Positions 25,633-34,368 of a stretch of DNA of 64,000 bases are shown in pieces; positions within the stretch are counted from its first letter, which is position 1, and each line of letters starts with the position of its first letter. The stretch is from JBBDWJ01 sp963824095 (GTDB taxonomy: Bacteria; Acidobacteriota; Terriglobia; Bryobacterales; UBA6623). The translations under genes and the position numbers were made by a program. The stretch spans positions 142,060 through 206,059 of the forward strand of contig CAWGNS010000001.1 of NCBI GenBank assembly GCA_963824095.1, in the 5' to 3' direction. A model generated the notes under the pieces. That model worked only from the letters and a program-made list of their open reading frames with translations, was not told the origin of the DNA and did not search any database.

Positions 25633-26280
25633 ATGACACGAAAGACATTTTTGCTTGGATCGATCCTTCTGCTGGCCGCCGCGACGGCTCCCGCCGCCGT
25701 GGAACCGGGATTTACGTCGATTTTCGACGGCAAGACGCTCGACGGCTGGAAGCTGATGGGCGGCCACGGGGCCGGCTATGCCGTCAAGGACGGCGACATC
25801 GTGCTGCCGCGCGGCGGCGGCGGCAACCTGCTCTACGAAAAAGAGTACACCGACTTCATCCTGCGCTTCGAGTTCAAGCTGGAGGAAGGTTCCAACAACG
25901 GCTTGGCGATTCGCTCGCCGATGTCGGCCCAGGACATGGCCTACCAGGGCATGGAGCTGCAGATCATCGACAACTCGGCCGAGCGCTACAAAGACATCCA
26001 ACCCTGGCAGAAACACGGCTCGCTGTACAACGTGTTTCCCGCCAAGACCGGCGCGCTCAAACCGGTCGGCCAGTGGAACGCCGAGGAAGTGCAGGTTCAG
26101 GGCCGCAAGGTCAAGGTTGTTGTCAACGGCAAGACCATCCTCGACGTGAACATCGACGACATGAAGGACCCGGCGACGCTGAAGAAGCATCCCGGCCTGC
26201 AGCGCAAGTCGGGCCACATCGGGTTCCTAGGCCACAACGAACCGGTCGCGTTCCGCAATATCCGCATCAAGGAACTGTAG
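25633..26280 (+). CDS. Secreted DUF1080 (3-keto-disaccharide hydrolase-like) protein
   Basis: The 215-residue product has a signal peptide (KTFLLGSILLLAAATAPAAV) and one DUF1080 jelly-roll domain: GFTSIFDGKTLDGWKLMGGH, YTDFILRFEFKLEEGSNNGL, GMELQIIDNSAERY, and a C-terminal SGHIGFLGHNEPVAFRNIRI. The family is laminarinase-like and includes hydrolases of 3-keto-glycosides; activity here is inferred. The stop codon is inside the first copy of a 230-bp tandem duplication. Confidence 0.92.
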   Translation: MTRKTFLLGSILLLAAATAPAAVEPGFTSIFDGKTLDGWKLMGGHGAGYAVKDGDIVLPRGGGGNLLYEKEYTDFILRFEFKLEEGSNNGLAIRSPMSAQDMAYQGMELQIIDNSAERYKDIQPWQKHGSLYNVFPAKTGALKPVGQWNAEEVQVQGRKVKVVVNGKTILDVNIDDMKDPATLKKHPGLQRKSGHIGFLGHNEPVAFRNIRIKEL

Positions 26281-26709
26281 GGCCATTCTGGCCATGCGCG
26301 GGCCGGGGCTTGCGGTGGCGCAGGCCTCCGGCCTGTGCAAGCACTTGTGAGCAACCACAGCCGTTTGCGTTCAGCCCCCTGAAGCCGGATTCTTTTCTAA
26401 ACCGGGGTGGGTTGCCCTCCGCTTGCCGCGTGGCAGCACCGGCTCTTTGCGCGGGCCTCTGGGCTGCCCTGCGCAGGCAGGATGCCTGCGCCACTGTAAG
26501 GAACGGTAGGGTCATTCTGGCCATGCGCGGGCCGGGGCTTGCGGTGGCGCAGGCCTCCGGCCTGTGCAAACTCTTGTCAGCAACCACAGCCGCTTGGGTT
26601 CAGCCCCTGAAGCCGGATTCTTTTCTGAACCGAGGTGGGTTGCCCCCCGCTTGCCGCGTGCCAGCCCCGGCTCTTTGCACAGGCCGGAGGCCTGCGCCAC
26701 GGTGGGGCG
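26269..26709 (+). repeat. 230-bp tandem duplication containing a palindromic element
   Basis: AAGGAAC-GTAGGGYCATTCTGG recurs at 26269 and 26499 (period 230). Copy 1 includes the last 11 bases of the DUF1080 gene. In copy 2 the element has 27-bp perfect inverted ends at 26544-26570 and 26674-26700 (GTGGCGCAGGCCTCCGGCCT... and its complement). No gene lies in this stretch. Confidence 0.85.
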
Positions 26710-26743
26710 CCTTCGGCGCGCCCCACGGTTTGGTGCTTCCTTT

Positions 26744-27436
26744 CTATTGCTGCGTTGTCGTCGTTCCTCCCGGCGCTTGTCCGGTCCCAGGCTCGGGCAG
26801 GAACTTGGGATCGATCCCCAGCACGCCGCCGACGCTGCGCAACATTTGCTGGATCACGTTGAGCTGTTCCTGCATGCGGTCGATCTTATCCGACAGGCTG
26901 TCCACTTCGTTCCCCATATCGTCACCGGCTTTCAGCTGGCCGCGTAGCAACCCGTCGGGGTTCTCAGTGGCGGTCAGCAGGACGTAGAACTTCTCCGGGT
27001 TCTGCATCAGCTCTTGCAGTTTCTGGATCTGCGTCTGGCTGGTGATCGTCATCTGGCCGCTGAGGGTGTCGGTGACCGGCGCGTCGGGGTCGGCGTTGAG
27101 CACGGTCTGGACGACCTCGGGGCCATTGAGTCCGGCGGCGCCCTCGCCAATCGCAAAGCCGGTAAACATGTCGGAGGTGGCGTTATCGAGGTTAATGTCG
27201 AAGCTGACGATGGCGGAAGCCGACGTGCTGCCGGTGGCCGCGACCATGTTGATGTCGATGGAGGCGGTGGCGCTCTCGGTGCGGTCCTCGAGAGGCGGTA
27301 CCAGGTTGATCGGGCTCAGGTCGGCCGAAAAGGAGCTGGTGCCGGCCGGTGTCGGCGTCGTGGTGGTGGTGGTCTGGCCAAACGCCACCAGGGACACAAA
27401 CAGACTTGCGAGACAGGCATACACAAGGGATCTCAT
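26744..27436 (-). CDS. Secreted CHRD-domain protein
   Basis: The 230-residue protein has a signal peptide (SLVYACLASLFVSLVAFGQ) and a CHRD domain: SSFSADLSPINLVPPLEDRT, then SASAIVSFDINLDNATSDMF, TGFAIGEGAAGLNGPEVVQT and LTATENPDGLLRGQLK. The last ~55 residues form a predicted coiled coil (NEVDSLSDKIDRMQEQLNVI) and a Pro/Gly/Thr tail. CHRD domains occur in extracellular proteins of unknown biochemical role. It is convergent with the DUF1080 gene. PEP occurs near the end, but there is no membrane helix, so it is not a PEP-CTERM substrate. Confidence 0.88.
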   Translation of the reverse strand: MRSLVYACLASLFVSLVAFGQTTTTTTPTPAGTSSFSADLSPINLVPPLEDRTESATASIDINMVAATGSTSASAIVSFDINLDNATSDMFTGFAIGEGAAGLNGPEVVQTVLNADPDAPVTDTLSGQMTITSQTQIQKLQELMQNPEKFYVLLTATENPDGLLRGQLKAGDDMGNEVDSLSDKIDRMQEQLNVIQQMLRSVGGVLGIDPKFLPEPGTGQAPGGTTTTQQ

Positions 27437-27620
27437 TCTTTGGGTTCTCCTAGAAAAAATGTCGCGGGCGTCTGACGGGCTTGCGGGAGAGATCCGCGGC
27501 GGCGGAGGGCTGTTACCAGAATCGGACAGCCGGGGGTAGGGAATCGGACAGGAGGGTGGAGTTCCGGCGAACGGTAACGCAGGGCGGGATTGGCAAAAGG
27601 TAACCTTGCCGGCGAAACGC

Positions 27621-27655
27621 GAAACAGAGCCGCAGGCGTGAGCCGGCGGGCCGAA
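27621..27655 (-). repeat. Dispersed GC-rich repeat (CTGCGGCTCTG family)
   Basis: GAAACAGAGCCGCAGGCGTG followed by AGCCGGCGGGCCGAAG on the plus strand. Confidence 0.75.
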
Positions 27656-27786
27656 GTCGCTGTGCGCGGGGGTGATAGCAGAGTGCCGGAAGGGGCTGTC
27701 TCAGCGGCAACTGCGACTGTCCCACGCCTCCAGCGCTTCGCGTACTCCGCGGCGCCGTTTTCGGTCCGCCCGCTTTTCGGGGCTTT

Positions 27787-27819
27787 GGACCGCCGGCCTA
27801 GACCTGCGGCTCTGTTTTG
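27787..27819 (+). repeat. Dispersed GC-rich repeat (CTGCGGCTCTG family)
   Basis: GACCGCCGGCCTAGACCTGC then GGCTCTGTTTTGG. Confidence 0.7.
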
Positions 27820-27854
27820 GCGGACCGGTTTCCGCGGCCGGGTCCGGGCGGCTT

Positions 27855-28328
27855 CTATTTGCCTTCGTGGGCGCGCTGCAATGCGGCGATGTCCATCTTC
27901 TTCATCTGTAGCATCGCTTGCATGACGCGCTTGGCCTTTTGCGGGTCAGGGTCGCTGAGCAGCACTCCGAGAATCGACGGAGTGATTTGCCAGGAGAGTC
28001 CGAATTTGTCCTTGAGCCAGCCGCATTGGCTTTCCTCGCCTCCGGCCGAGAGTTTGCTCCAGTAGTGGTCGACATCTTGCTGGCTTTCGCAGTTCACCGT
28101 GAACGAGATGGCCTCGCTGAAGTGGAACAGCGGGCCGCCGTTCAGGGCGATGAAGTGTTGCCCGTCGAGCTCGAACGATACGGTCATCACAGACCCGGCG
28201 GGGCCCGGTCCGGCTTCTCCGTAGCGGCTGACGCTGAGGACGCGGGAGTTCTTGAAGATGGATACGTAGAGGTTGGCGGCCTCTTCGGCCCGGGTATCAA
28301 ACCAGAGGAAAGGTGAGATGGTCGGCAT
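27855..28328 (-). CDS. PhnB-like VOC family protein
   Basis: The 157-residue protein is of the PhnB/glyoxalase-like superfamily. It shows the standard opening ISPFLWFDTRAEEAANLYVS and IFKNSRVLSVSRYGE, then VMTVSFELDGQHFIALNGGP, FHFSEAISFTVNCESQQDVD and HYWSKLSAGGEESQCGWLKD with KFGLSWQITPSIL. The C-terminus KRVMQAMLQMKKMDIAALQR is typical of the subgroup often annotated as 3-demethylubiquinone methyltransferase-like. Enzymatic role is unknown. ATG 28326-28328. Confidence 0.92.
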   Translation of the reverse strand: MPTISPFLWFDTRAEEAANLYVSIFKNSRVLSVSRYGEAGPGPAGSVMTVSFELDGQHFIALNGGPLFHFSEAISFTVNCESQQDVDHYWSKLSAGGEESQCGWLKDKFGLSWQITPSILGVLLSDPDPQKAKRVMQAMLQMKKMDIAALQRAHEGK

Positions 28329-28503
28329 GGCTGTCTCCTTGTGCTGGCCGGCTTGCTGGCCGGGGGCCGTGTGGGCGGCGGGTTCGGACGGTGGAACCGT
28401 GCCGGGACGGTCTCCTATGATAGGTCGAACGGCGGCGGCTCAAATCGACGGGGGCTAGCGATTCGATAGGGCTTTTTGTGTTGGGGTTGGTGTCGGTGGG
28501 GCT

Positions 28504-28559
28504 GGCCCTACGTCGCGACGAATCGCGACGCGGCAAGCCTGGAGGTTCACGCTACGGTG
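28504..28559 (+). repeat. NGAA-hairpin repeat, copy D
   Basis: Perfect stem CGTCGCGA-CGAA-TCGCGACG, then GCGGCAAGCCTGGAGGTTC and ACGCTACGGTG. It lies 67 bp before the miaA start. Confidence 0.85.
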
Positions 28560-28625
28560 GTTGGTCATGCTAGGGGGGGATGGGGGTATGCTACGAATGC
28601 GGGCGCTGCGGTTGAAGTTTGATCG

Positions 28626-29612
28626 ATGAGTAGCCTGGCGAATTTTGTGCCGCGTGGCGATGGGCCGCAGGCGGGTTGGCCCTTGGTTGCGATCCTGGGG
28701 CCTACCGCTTCGGGCAAAAGTGATCTGGCGCTGGCGGTGGCGGAGCGCTTTGGCGGCGAGATCCTCAACTACGATTCGGTGCAGGTCTACCGGGGCTTCG
28801 ATGTGGGTACGGCGAAGGTACCGCTGGAGCAGCGTCGGGGCATCGTGCACCATGGGCTCGACGTGATCGGGCCCGAAGAGGCGTTCAGCGCGGGCGACTA
28901 TGCGCGGTTGGGGCGGCCGATCTTGCGGCAGATTCGCGAGCGCGGCCATTTGCCAGTGGCGGTGGGTGGGACCGGCTTCTACTTGCGGGCGCTACTCGAC
29001 GGGTTGTTTCGCGGGCCCGAGCGCGACGAGGCCTTGCGGCGGCGGCTCGAACGGCGCGCGGCGCTGCACGGGGCCGGCTATCTGCACCGCTTGCTGGCGC
29101 GGCTCGATGCGGACTCGGCGGCACGCATTCATCCCAACGATACGCCGAAGGTGGTGCGCGCCATCGAGGTTTGCTTGCTGCGGAAGAAACCGATGTCGGC
29201 GCTTTGGGAAGAGGGCCGCGAGGCTTTGGCGGGGTTTCGGATCTTGCGCCTGGGGCTCGATCCGCCGCGAGAGGCCTTGTATGAACGCATCGAGCGCCGC
29301 GCCGCGCGGATGTTCGCCGGGGGACCGGCCGCCAAGGGGATCGTCGAAGAAGCGCGGCGGCTGCTCGCGAACGGCGTGCCGCGCGGCGCCCGGCCGTTCG
29401 GCTCGTTGGGATATGCCGAGGCGGTGCGCTATCTCGATGGAGCGTTAAGCCTCGAAGGGGCGGTCGAGCTCACGGCCCGCATGACGCGGCGCTACGCCAA
29501 GCGCCAGCGAACCTGGTTCCGCAGCGAGCCGGGCGTGGAGTGGTTTGCGGGGTTTGGAGACGACGACAACGTTAGGGCGCAAGTCCTGGAGCGCTTACAG
29601 GGGAGGCTTTGA
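28626..29612 (+). CDS. miaA: tRNA dimethylallyltransferase MiaA
   Basis: MiaA adds a dimethylallyl group to N6 of A37 in tRNAs reading UNN codons. The 328-residue protein has the P-loop GPTASGKS (25-32), LNYDSVQVYRGFDVGTAKV, HHGLDVIGPEEAFSAGDYAR, VAVGGTGFYLRALLDGLF, and the family segments IHPNDTPKVVRAIEVC and MTRRYAKRQRTWFR. Length is normal. ATG 28626. It stands alone, without the usual mutL or hfq neighbours. Confidence 0.96.
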   Translation: MSSLANFVPRGDGPQAGWPLVAILGPTASGKSDLALAVAERFGGEILNYDSVQVYRGFDVGTAKVPLEQRRGIVHHGLDVIGPEEAFSAGDYARLGRPILRQIRERGHLPVAVGGTGFYLRALLDGLFRGPERDEALRRRLERRAALHGAGYLHRLLARLDADSAARIHPNDTPKVVRAIEVCLLRKKPMSALWEEGREALAGFRILRLGLDPPREALYERIERRAARMFAGGPAAKGIVEEARRLLANGVPRGARPFGSLGYAEAVRYLDGALSLEGAVELTARMTRRYAKRQRTWFRSEPGVEWFAGFGDDDNVRAQVLERLQGRL

Positions 29613-29714
29613 TCGCGCGCGGCCGGGCCCGCCCGAATCGCGGCGCGGGCCTGCGGCCGGCAGGGTCGACCTGCAGGTCGACGTAGTGGAGGCCTCCCGT
29701 CCGCACAATCCTCG

Positions 29715-29765
29715 GCCCCCAAGGGGCGACCCCAACTAATAGCCCACGGCTTCAGCTGTGGGAAA
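29715..29765 (-). repeat. CCCACGGCT double-hairpin repeat
   Basis: Minus-strand copy: CCCACAGCTGAAGCCGTGGG then GCTATTAGTTGGGGTCGCCC and CTTGGGGG. Confidence 0.8.
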
Positions 29766-29880
29766 ACAAGGACCTGCCGCCCGCCCTGGAAGGGGCGGTC
29801 CAAGACGCCAGGCCACCGCACATGACCCGCGGGCCGTCCCGAATCGCCCTTCCAGGGCTCATCCCCAAAAGGCCATCTTC

Positions 29881-29931
29881 CGCACGGCTCAGGCCGTGGG
29901 CTATTACACGGATACGCCCCTACGGGGCTCG
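29881..29931 (+). repeat. CCCACGGCT double-hairpin repeat (imperfect)
   Basis: CGCACGGCTCAGGCCGTGGG then GCTATTACACGGATACGCCC and CTACGGGGC. Confidence 0.65.
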
Positions 29932-30026
29932 GTGGCCGCGGGACCAGAAACATCAACTCGGCTCTCGGATTCCCCCCGACGTCGCAATCACGCCCGTCAA
30001 CCCTCAAATGTGCTATCTGAGAACAC

Positions 30027-30572
30027 ATGCAGGAAGAAACTTCGCCTCCCCTCAAAGAGCGCCTGACCAGGCTTCACGACTGGCAGCGGCATGTGCTCGA
30101 GCGGTTCCTGGCGCGCAAGCCGGTGGCCCGCGATCCCAACGTGATGTTCGACGAGGGCCTGACACGCGGCCAGCGCATCGCGGACCAGATCGCGCGCTAC
30201 GGCGGCAGTTGGACCTTCATCTTTTCGTTCATGGCCCTGCTCTCGCTTTGGATGCTCTATAACATCGAGACCGGCAAGGCGTTCGACCCCTACCCTTTCA
30301 TCCTGCTGAACCTCGTGCTTTCGTGCATGGCGGCGATTCAAGCGCCGGTGATCATGATGAGTCAGAACCGGCAGGCCACCCGCGACCGCGTGGACGCGCA
30401 GCACGACTACGAAGTCAATATGAAAACCGAGCTCGAAGTCCTGGCACTGCACACCAAGCTCGACGAGCTGCGCGAGCAGCGCGTGCAAGACATCCTGGAA
30501 GCCCTGCGCAACCAGAACGAAATGCTGGGGCGCATCGAAGCCGCCCTCAGCCAGCGCGATTCCTCAACCTGA
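30027..30572 (+). CDS. DUF1003 membrane protein
   Basis: The 181-residue protein matches DUF1003: GQRIADQIARYGGSWTFIFS, FMALLSLWMLYNIETGKAFD, PYPFILLNLVLSCMAAIQAP and VIMMSQNRQATRDRVDAQHD with YEVNMKTELEVLALHTKLDE. Two membrane helices (about residues 62-80 and 90-110) are followed by a long C-terminal helix likely to be a coiled coil. Function of the family is unknown. ATG 30027; single gene. Confidence 0.92.
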   Translation: MQEETSPPLKERLTRLHDWQRHVLERFLARKPVARDPNVMFDEGLTRGQRIADQIARYGGSWTFIFSFMALLSLWMLYNIETGKAFDPYPFILLNLVLSCMAAIQAPVIMMSQNRQATRDRVDAQHDYEVNMKTELEVLALHTKLDELREQRVQDILEALRNQNEMLGRIEAALSQRDSST

Positions 30573-30663
30573 CGCAGAGGAGTAAGACGCAACGGTAGCT
30601 GCTCCCCCGGGCAGCGGAAAGTTGATAGGAGGCCAAGCTGATCAGCGAATCGCTGACCGAGCG

Positions 30664-31632
30664 CTACGTCGCGTCTGATTTCGGCCGGGCGTAGTCGTAG
30701 TAGGATGCGCGGCCGTCGCGCCAGAGGAACCACGGCTTGACGTGGTTCATCACCACGCCGAGCATCTTTTCCTTCGGCAGGGCCGACAGGATTTCGAGCG
30801 CGGCGCCGCGGTTGGTGTGGTCGGGGCGCAGCACCACGACGATGCCGTCGGCGACGGCCTGGATGACGTCGTAGTCGGCGATCGAGCCGATCGGCGGGCA
30901 GTCGCAGACGACGTAGTGAAATTTCTTGCGCAGGGTTTGGAAAATGGCGCGGCCGTAGGGTGAGTCGAGCAGTTCGGTGGCGTCGGCGCGAAACTCGCCC
31001 GCACCCAATACGAACAGATTGGGCAGTTGCTCGATCTCCATGACGGCGTCTTCGAGCGTGCACTTGCGGGCCAGCACGTCGATCAACCCGGGGTCGTCGG
31101 GGAGCTGCAGCAGTTGGCAGAAGCTGGAGCGGCGAAAGTCGGTCTCGACCAGCAGCACCTTCATTTCGCCCTTCAGGCTGAGCGCGCCGGCCAGATTGAG
31201 CGAGCTGACGGTTTTGCCGTCCCCGGCTCCGGGGCTCGACACCGCCAGTAACTTCGGTTGCAAGGGGTGCTGGACGATCTTGGTACGGATGATGCGGTAC
31301 TGCTCGGCCGAGGCCGGGTGCGTGCCATCGAAGGGTAACACCGGCAGGTTGGCCAGCGGACGAGCCTTGACCACGCGGATGCGTGATGCCGCACGGGACT
31401 CGCGGGGCTCGACCACTTCGCTAGGACGCTGGCTGGAGAACGAGGCCGGCGCGGATGATGCGGAAACCGGAGCGGCTTCGGCTGCATGAAAAACCGGCTC
31501 GGCTTGCTCGGAATCCGGCCTATCGCCGGCAGGAGCCGCCGGTTGGACGGCCTCCGTTTTGTCGATCAGCGGCAGGGCGACATCGGCGGCCCGGCCACCG
31601 GCCTTCTTCAGCGAATCGAAAATTCTGCTCAT
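30664..31632 (-). CDS. CpsD/CapB-type tyrosine kinase of the exopolysaccharide locus
   Basis: A bacterial tyrosine-kinase-like P-loop ATPase that normally partners the Wzz-type chain-length protein. The 322-residue product has an Ala/Pro/Ser-rich linker (30-80), then YRIIRTKIVQH, the Walker A site SSPGAGDGKT (132-141), the Walker A' segment LLVETDFRRSS and YVVCDCPPIGSIADYDVIQ (Walker B region). The C-terminus ends in a Tyr cluster (ASYYDYARP) that could be autophosphorylated. It lies 8 bp after the ATPase gene, in one operon with the chain-length determinant. Confidence 0.92.
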   Translation of the reverse strand: MSRIFDSLKKAGGRAADVALPLIDKTEAVQPAAPAGDRPDSEQAEPVFHAAEAAPVSASSAPASFSSQRPSEVVEPRESRAASRIRVVKARPLANLPVLPFDGTHPASAEQYRIIRTKIVQHPLQPKLLAVSSPGAGDGKTVSSLNLAGALSLKGEMKVLLVETDFRRSSFCQLLQLPDDPGLIDVLARKCTLEDAVMEIEQLPNLFVLGAGEFRADATELLDSPYGRAIFQTLRKKFHYVVCDCPPIGSIADYDVIQAVADGIVVVLRPDHTNRGAALEILSALPKEKMLGVVMNHVKPWFLWRDGRASYYDYARPKSDAT

Positions 31633-31640
31633 GGGCGGCT

Positions 31641-32603
31641 CTAGCGCGCGACGCTCATTCGTTTAAACCAGTGCTTGCCTTCGGGCTTGGGGTTGTGCGC
31701 CTCGGCGGTGCGGTTCAGGTTGGGCACGTCACCCGATTCGTCGGCCGCCACCTGGCTCGGCTCGATCGTCGACAGAGTCGCTTCCGCGTCGGTCTCGGCG
31801 GAGAGATCGAGGTTCTGCGCGACGGATTCGATGTGAGCGGGCTCGACGGTATGGACGCCGGCGGCGAAGGCGGCCAGCAGGGAGTTTTCGCAGATGGCGT
31901 TGATCAGGCGCGGAATGCCCTGCGAGTGCTGCGTGAGCATTTCGAGAGCGCCGTCGGAAAAAGGCGGCTGGCCTTCGCCGCCGGCCTTGGCCCAGCGGTG
32001 GCCGACGTAGCCGGGAATTTCCTCGGGCGCCAGGGCGGTGACCTTGAAGCGCAGGGCGATGCGCTGCTTGAGCTGGCGCAGGTCGGGAAGCTGCAATAGA
32101 TCGCCCAGTTCGGGCTGGCCGACGAGCACAATCTGCAGCATTTTTTCAGTATTGGTTTCGAAATTGGTCAGCAGCCGGATTTCCTCGAGAACTTCGGGCG
32201 TCAGCTTGTGGGCTTCGTCGACGATCAGCGCCGAGACCTGGCCGGCGATGTGGCGTTCCGCAAGCAGATCGCCGAGGCGGAACATGCGGCGCGCCTTGCT
32301 TTTGGGAACGTCGTCGATGCCGAGGTCGAGCAGGGTGTGCTCGAGCAGCTCACTGGGGCTCATCGCCGGGTTGAGCACGTAGCTGAACAGCACCGACTCG
32401 GGCAGGGCGTCGGCGACGGCGCGCAGCACGGTGGTCTTGCCGGTGCCGGCTTCGCCGGTGAGCACCATGAATCCCTTGCGCTCGGTGACGCCGTAGATCA
32501 ACCCGGCAATGGCTTCGCGATGCAGCGCGGTCGCCATCAGGAAGCGCGGGTCGGGCGACATCGAGAAGGGATTCTCCGTCAGCCTGAAGAAGGACTCAAA
32601 CAT
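31641..32603 (-). CDS. ExeA-like AAA ATPase of the XrtA locus
   Basis: The 320-residue protein opens with MFESFFRLTENPFSMSPDPR, the signature of the XrtA-associated general-secretion-type ATPase. Walker A is TGEAGTGKTT (49-58) and Walker B is ALIVDEAHKL (125-134). Sensor and helical-lid segments follow (ETNTEKMLQIVLVGQPELGD, HSQGIPRLINAICENSLLAA). The start ATG 32603 is chosen because the upstream extension only overlaps the preceding gene. It starts 4 bp after the chain-length gene's stop, indicating one operon. Confidence 0.92.
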   Translation of the reverse strand: MFESFFRLTENPFSMSPDPRFLMATALHREAIAGLIYGVTERKGFMVLTGEAGTGKTTVLRAVADALPESVLFSYVLNPAMSPSELLEHTLLDLGIDDVPKSKARRMFRLGDLLAERHIAGQVSALIVDEAHKLTPEVLEEIRLLTNFETNTEKMLQIVLVGQPELGDLLQLPDLRQLKQRIALRFKVTALAPEEIPGYVGHRWAKAGGEGQPPFSDGALEMLTQHSQGIPRLINAICENSLLAAFAAGVHTVEPAHIESVAQNLDLSAETDAEATLSTIEPSQVAADESGDVPNLNRTAEAHNPKPEGKHWFKRMSVAR

Positions 32604-32607
32604 GCGT

Positions 32608-34368
32608 CTAGAAGGGACTCCAGCCAGCGTAGATCGAAGTGGCGAGCAGGGCGCCCAGCAGGCATAGCACGATGGTGGGCGCCACCACCAGCCGCTTGCT
32701 CGGAGCGCGCAGCCGCACGGTAACGCGGGCCTTGGGCCAGCGCGAGGCCTTGACCTGCTTGGGAATGAAGCGGTCCTGGCCAGCGGCGGCAAGTTTCACC
32801 GGTGGCACGCGACCCAAAACCGTGAGGCCTTCGGGCAGCTCCCATTCACCGAGCAGAACGCCCCTGCGCAGCTCCATGCCAAAGCCGAGCAGCATGCCGA
32901 GGGCGAGGCCGGCTACGCAGCCCATCGCGATCATCCGTTCGCGCTTGGGCCGGATGGGCTTGGAGGGAACCCGCGGCATGTCGAGCACGACCAGGCGCTC
33001 GGCCTTCTGGAGCGTCTCCATGCTGGCCGCCAGGTCGGCTTCCTTCTTCTGGTCGAGCAGCTTATGGTAACTCTCGCGCGAAATGTCGTAATCGCGCAGC
33101 ACCTTGGCCATTTCCTGCTCGACCATCGGCAGCGCCTCGACGCGCTGCTGGGTCTCGGACATCTCGGCCAGGATGCGCGACTTTTCCTTTTCGAGGTCGG
33201 CCTGCTCTTCGCCGAGCAGCTTGATCTGCACCTCCGCGTTGCGGACACGATCCTGGTGCTCTTGCAGCATCGTCGCCAAGGTCAGCGTGGGCGGCGGAGT
33301 CGGCAAGGGCGCGTTGGCGGTCTCGGTGGCGGAGAGTTTCGGATCGCCGGCGGCGCCGCTGTCGGGCGTCTCGGCCGACTTCATGTCGGGCTCGACATGG
33401 TTGGCCTCGGCACGCCGCAGCATCTCGATCTGCGACCGCATGCGCACCACGTCGGGATGGTCGTCGCTATAGCGCATGCGTAGCCCGGCCAGCACCGCTT
33501 CGGCCTTTTGTAGCTCGGTGGCCGGCGGGGCTCCCGGCGCGCTCGATCCCGCCGGGTTGGTCGTAGAAGTCTGGTTGGAGAGCTCGCGGAACGTCGCCAG
33601 GGAATTCTGCGCGCTGGCCAGCGAGTTCGCCAGGATCACTTTCTGCTGCTCGCCGTTGCGCTGCGAATCCTGCACGCCTTTGAGCTGCAGCTCGAGCCGG
33701 CTTAGCCGGGCCATCAAGGCGGTGGTCTGGGTCGGCAGCTCACCGTGATAGCGCTGCCGGAAGTCGCTGAGCTTCTGCTCTTGTTTCTCCAGGTCGCCGC
33801 GCGCCTGCTCGACCTGGCTTTCGAGAAACTGTTGCGTGCCGCGGGCCTGTTCGCCGCGCATCTTCAGGTTCTGGTCGTGGAACTTCGTGGTGAGCGCCTC
33901 GGCGACACGCGCCACTGTCGCCGGGTCGCGTCCCTCATAGGAAATCGTGAACGCCGGGAAGGTGTCGCGACTCCAGCCCGGCACCAGCTTCACCTGGATG
34001 TCGTCTCGCATCAAGGCGATGACCTCTTCCGGAACCATGGTCTTACGTTCCTGCTTGTAGAGGCCGAAGCGGTTGATCGTCTCTTCCAGCGCGTCGTAGC
34101 TTTTGATCTTCTGGGTCAACATGCTGAGGCGGTTGCTCAGCTCGTCGTCGATGGTGGCAGGAACGTAGCGCTCGGGGATGCGCTGGCCTTCAATGAGGAT
34201 CAGGCTTTCGGCGTGATAGACGGCGGGCAGGCGCATCACGACGATACCCGTGCCTACGCTAACGACCACCCACACCAAAAGCACCCACAGCTTCCGCTTC
34301 CAGATCGCGCGTGCGATCGACAACGGCAGAAACTGCGGAGGAACGCGAGTCTCCTCCTGTAACGGCAT
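32608..34368 (-). CDS. Wzz/GNVR-type polysaccharide chain-length determinant
   Basis: The 586-residue inner-membrane protein sets polymer length. It has an N-terminal helix (KLWVLLVWVVVSVGTGIVVM, about 26-45), the Wzz segment VYHAESLILIEGQRIPERYV, a long periplasmic coiled coil (GTQQFLESQVEQARGDLEKQ onward, and EQQKVILANSLASAQNSLAT), a GNVR-like terminal part (YHKLLDQKKEADLAASMETL), LDMPRVPSKPIRPKR and a second helix near 490. An unusual cytoplasmic tail ends in a third hydrophobic helix (VVAPTIVLCLLGALLATSIY). First gene of the minus arm. Confidence 0.93.
   Translation of the reverse strand: MPLQEETRVPPQFLPLSIARAIWKRKLWVLLVWVVVSVGTGIVVMRLPAVYHAESLILIEGQRIPERYVPATIDDELSNRLSMLTQKIKSYDALEETINRFGLYKQERKTMVPEEVIALMRDDIQVKLVPGWSRDTFPAFTISYEGRDPATVARVAEALTTKFHDQNLKMRGEQARGTQQFLESQVEQARGDLEKQEQKLSDFRQRYHGELPTQTTALMARLSRLELQLKGVQDSQRNGEQQKVILANSLASAQNSLATFRELSNQTSTTNPAGSSAPGAPPATELQKAEAVLAGLRMRYSDDHPDVVRMRSQIEMLRRAEANHVEPDMKSAETPDSGAAGDPKLSATETANAPLPTPPPTLTLATMLQEHQDRVRNAEVQIKLLGEEQADLEKEKSRILAEMSETQQRVEALPMVEQEMAKVLRDYDISRESYHKLLDQKKEADLAASMETLQKAERLVVLDMPRVPSKPIRPKRERMIAMGCVAGLALGMLLGFGMELRRGVLLGEWELPEGLTVLGRVPPVKLAAAGQDRFIPKQVKASRWPKARVTVRLRAPSKRLVVAPTIVLCLLGALLATSIYAGWSPF

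Larger units (their letters stand above)
27437..27854. other. Spacer with an inverted pair of CTGCGGCTCTG repeats
   Basis: Copies at 27621-27655 (minus) and 27787-27819 (plus) face away from each other about 130 bp apart. No gene is supported between them. Confidence 0.6.
29613..30026. other. Spacer with two CCCACGGCT repeats and an 18-bp palindrome
   Basis: No gene is supported. It contains the palindrome GTCGACCTGCAGGTCGAC (29665-29682), a minus-strand CCCACGGCT repeat (29715-29765) and an imperfect plus-strand one (29881-29931). Confidence 0.65.

Noticed and set aside
26744..27436. PEP motif near the end of the CHRD protein as an exosortase signal
   Set aside because: It is not followed by a membrane helix and basic cluster, so it is not a PEP-CTERM signal.
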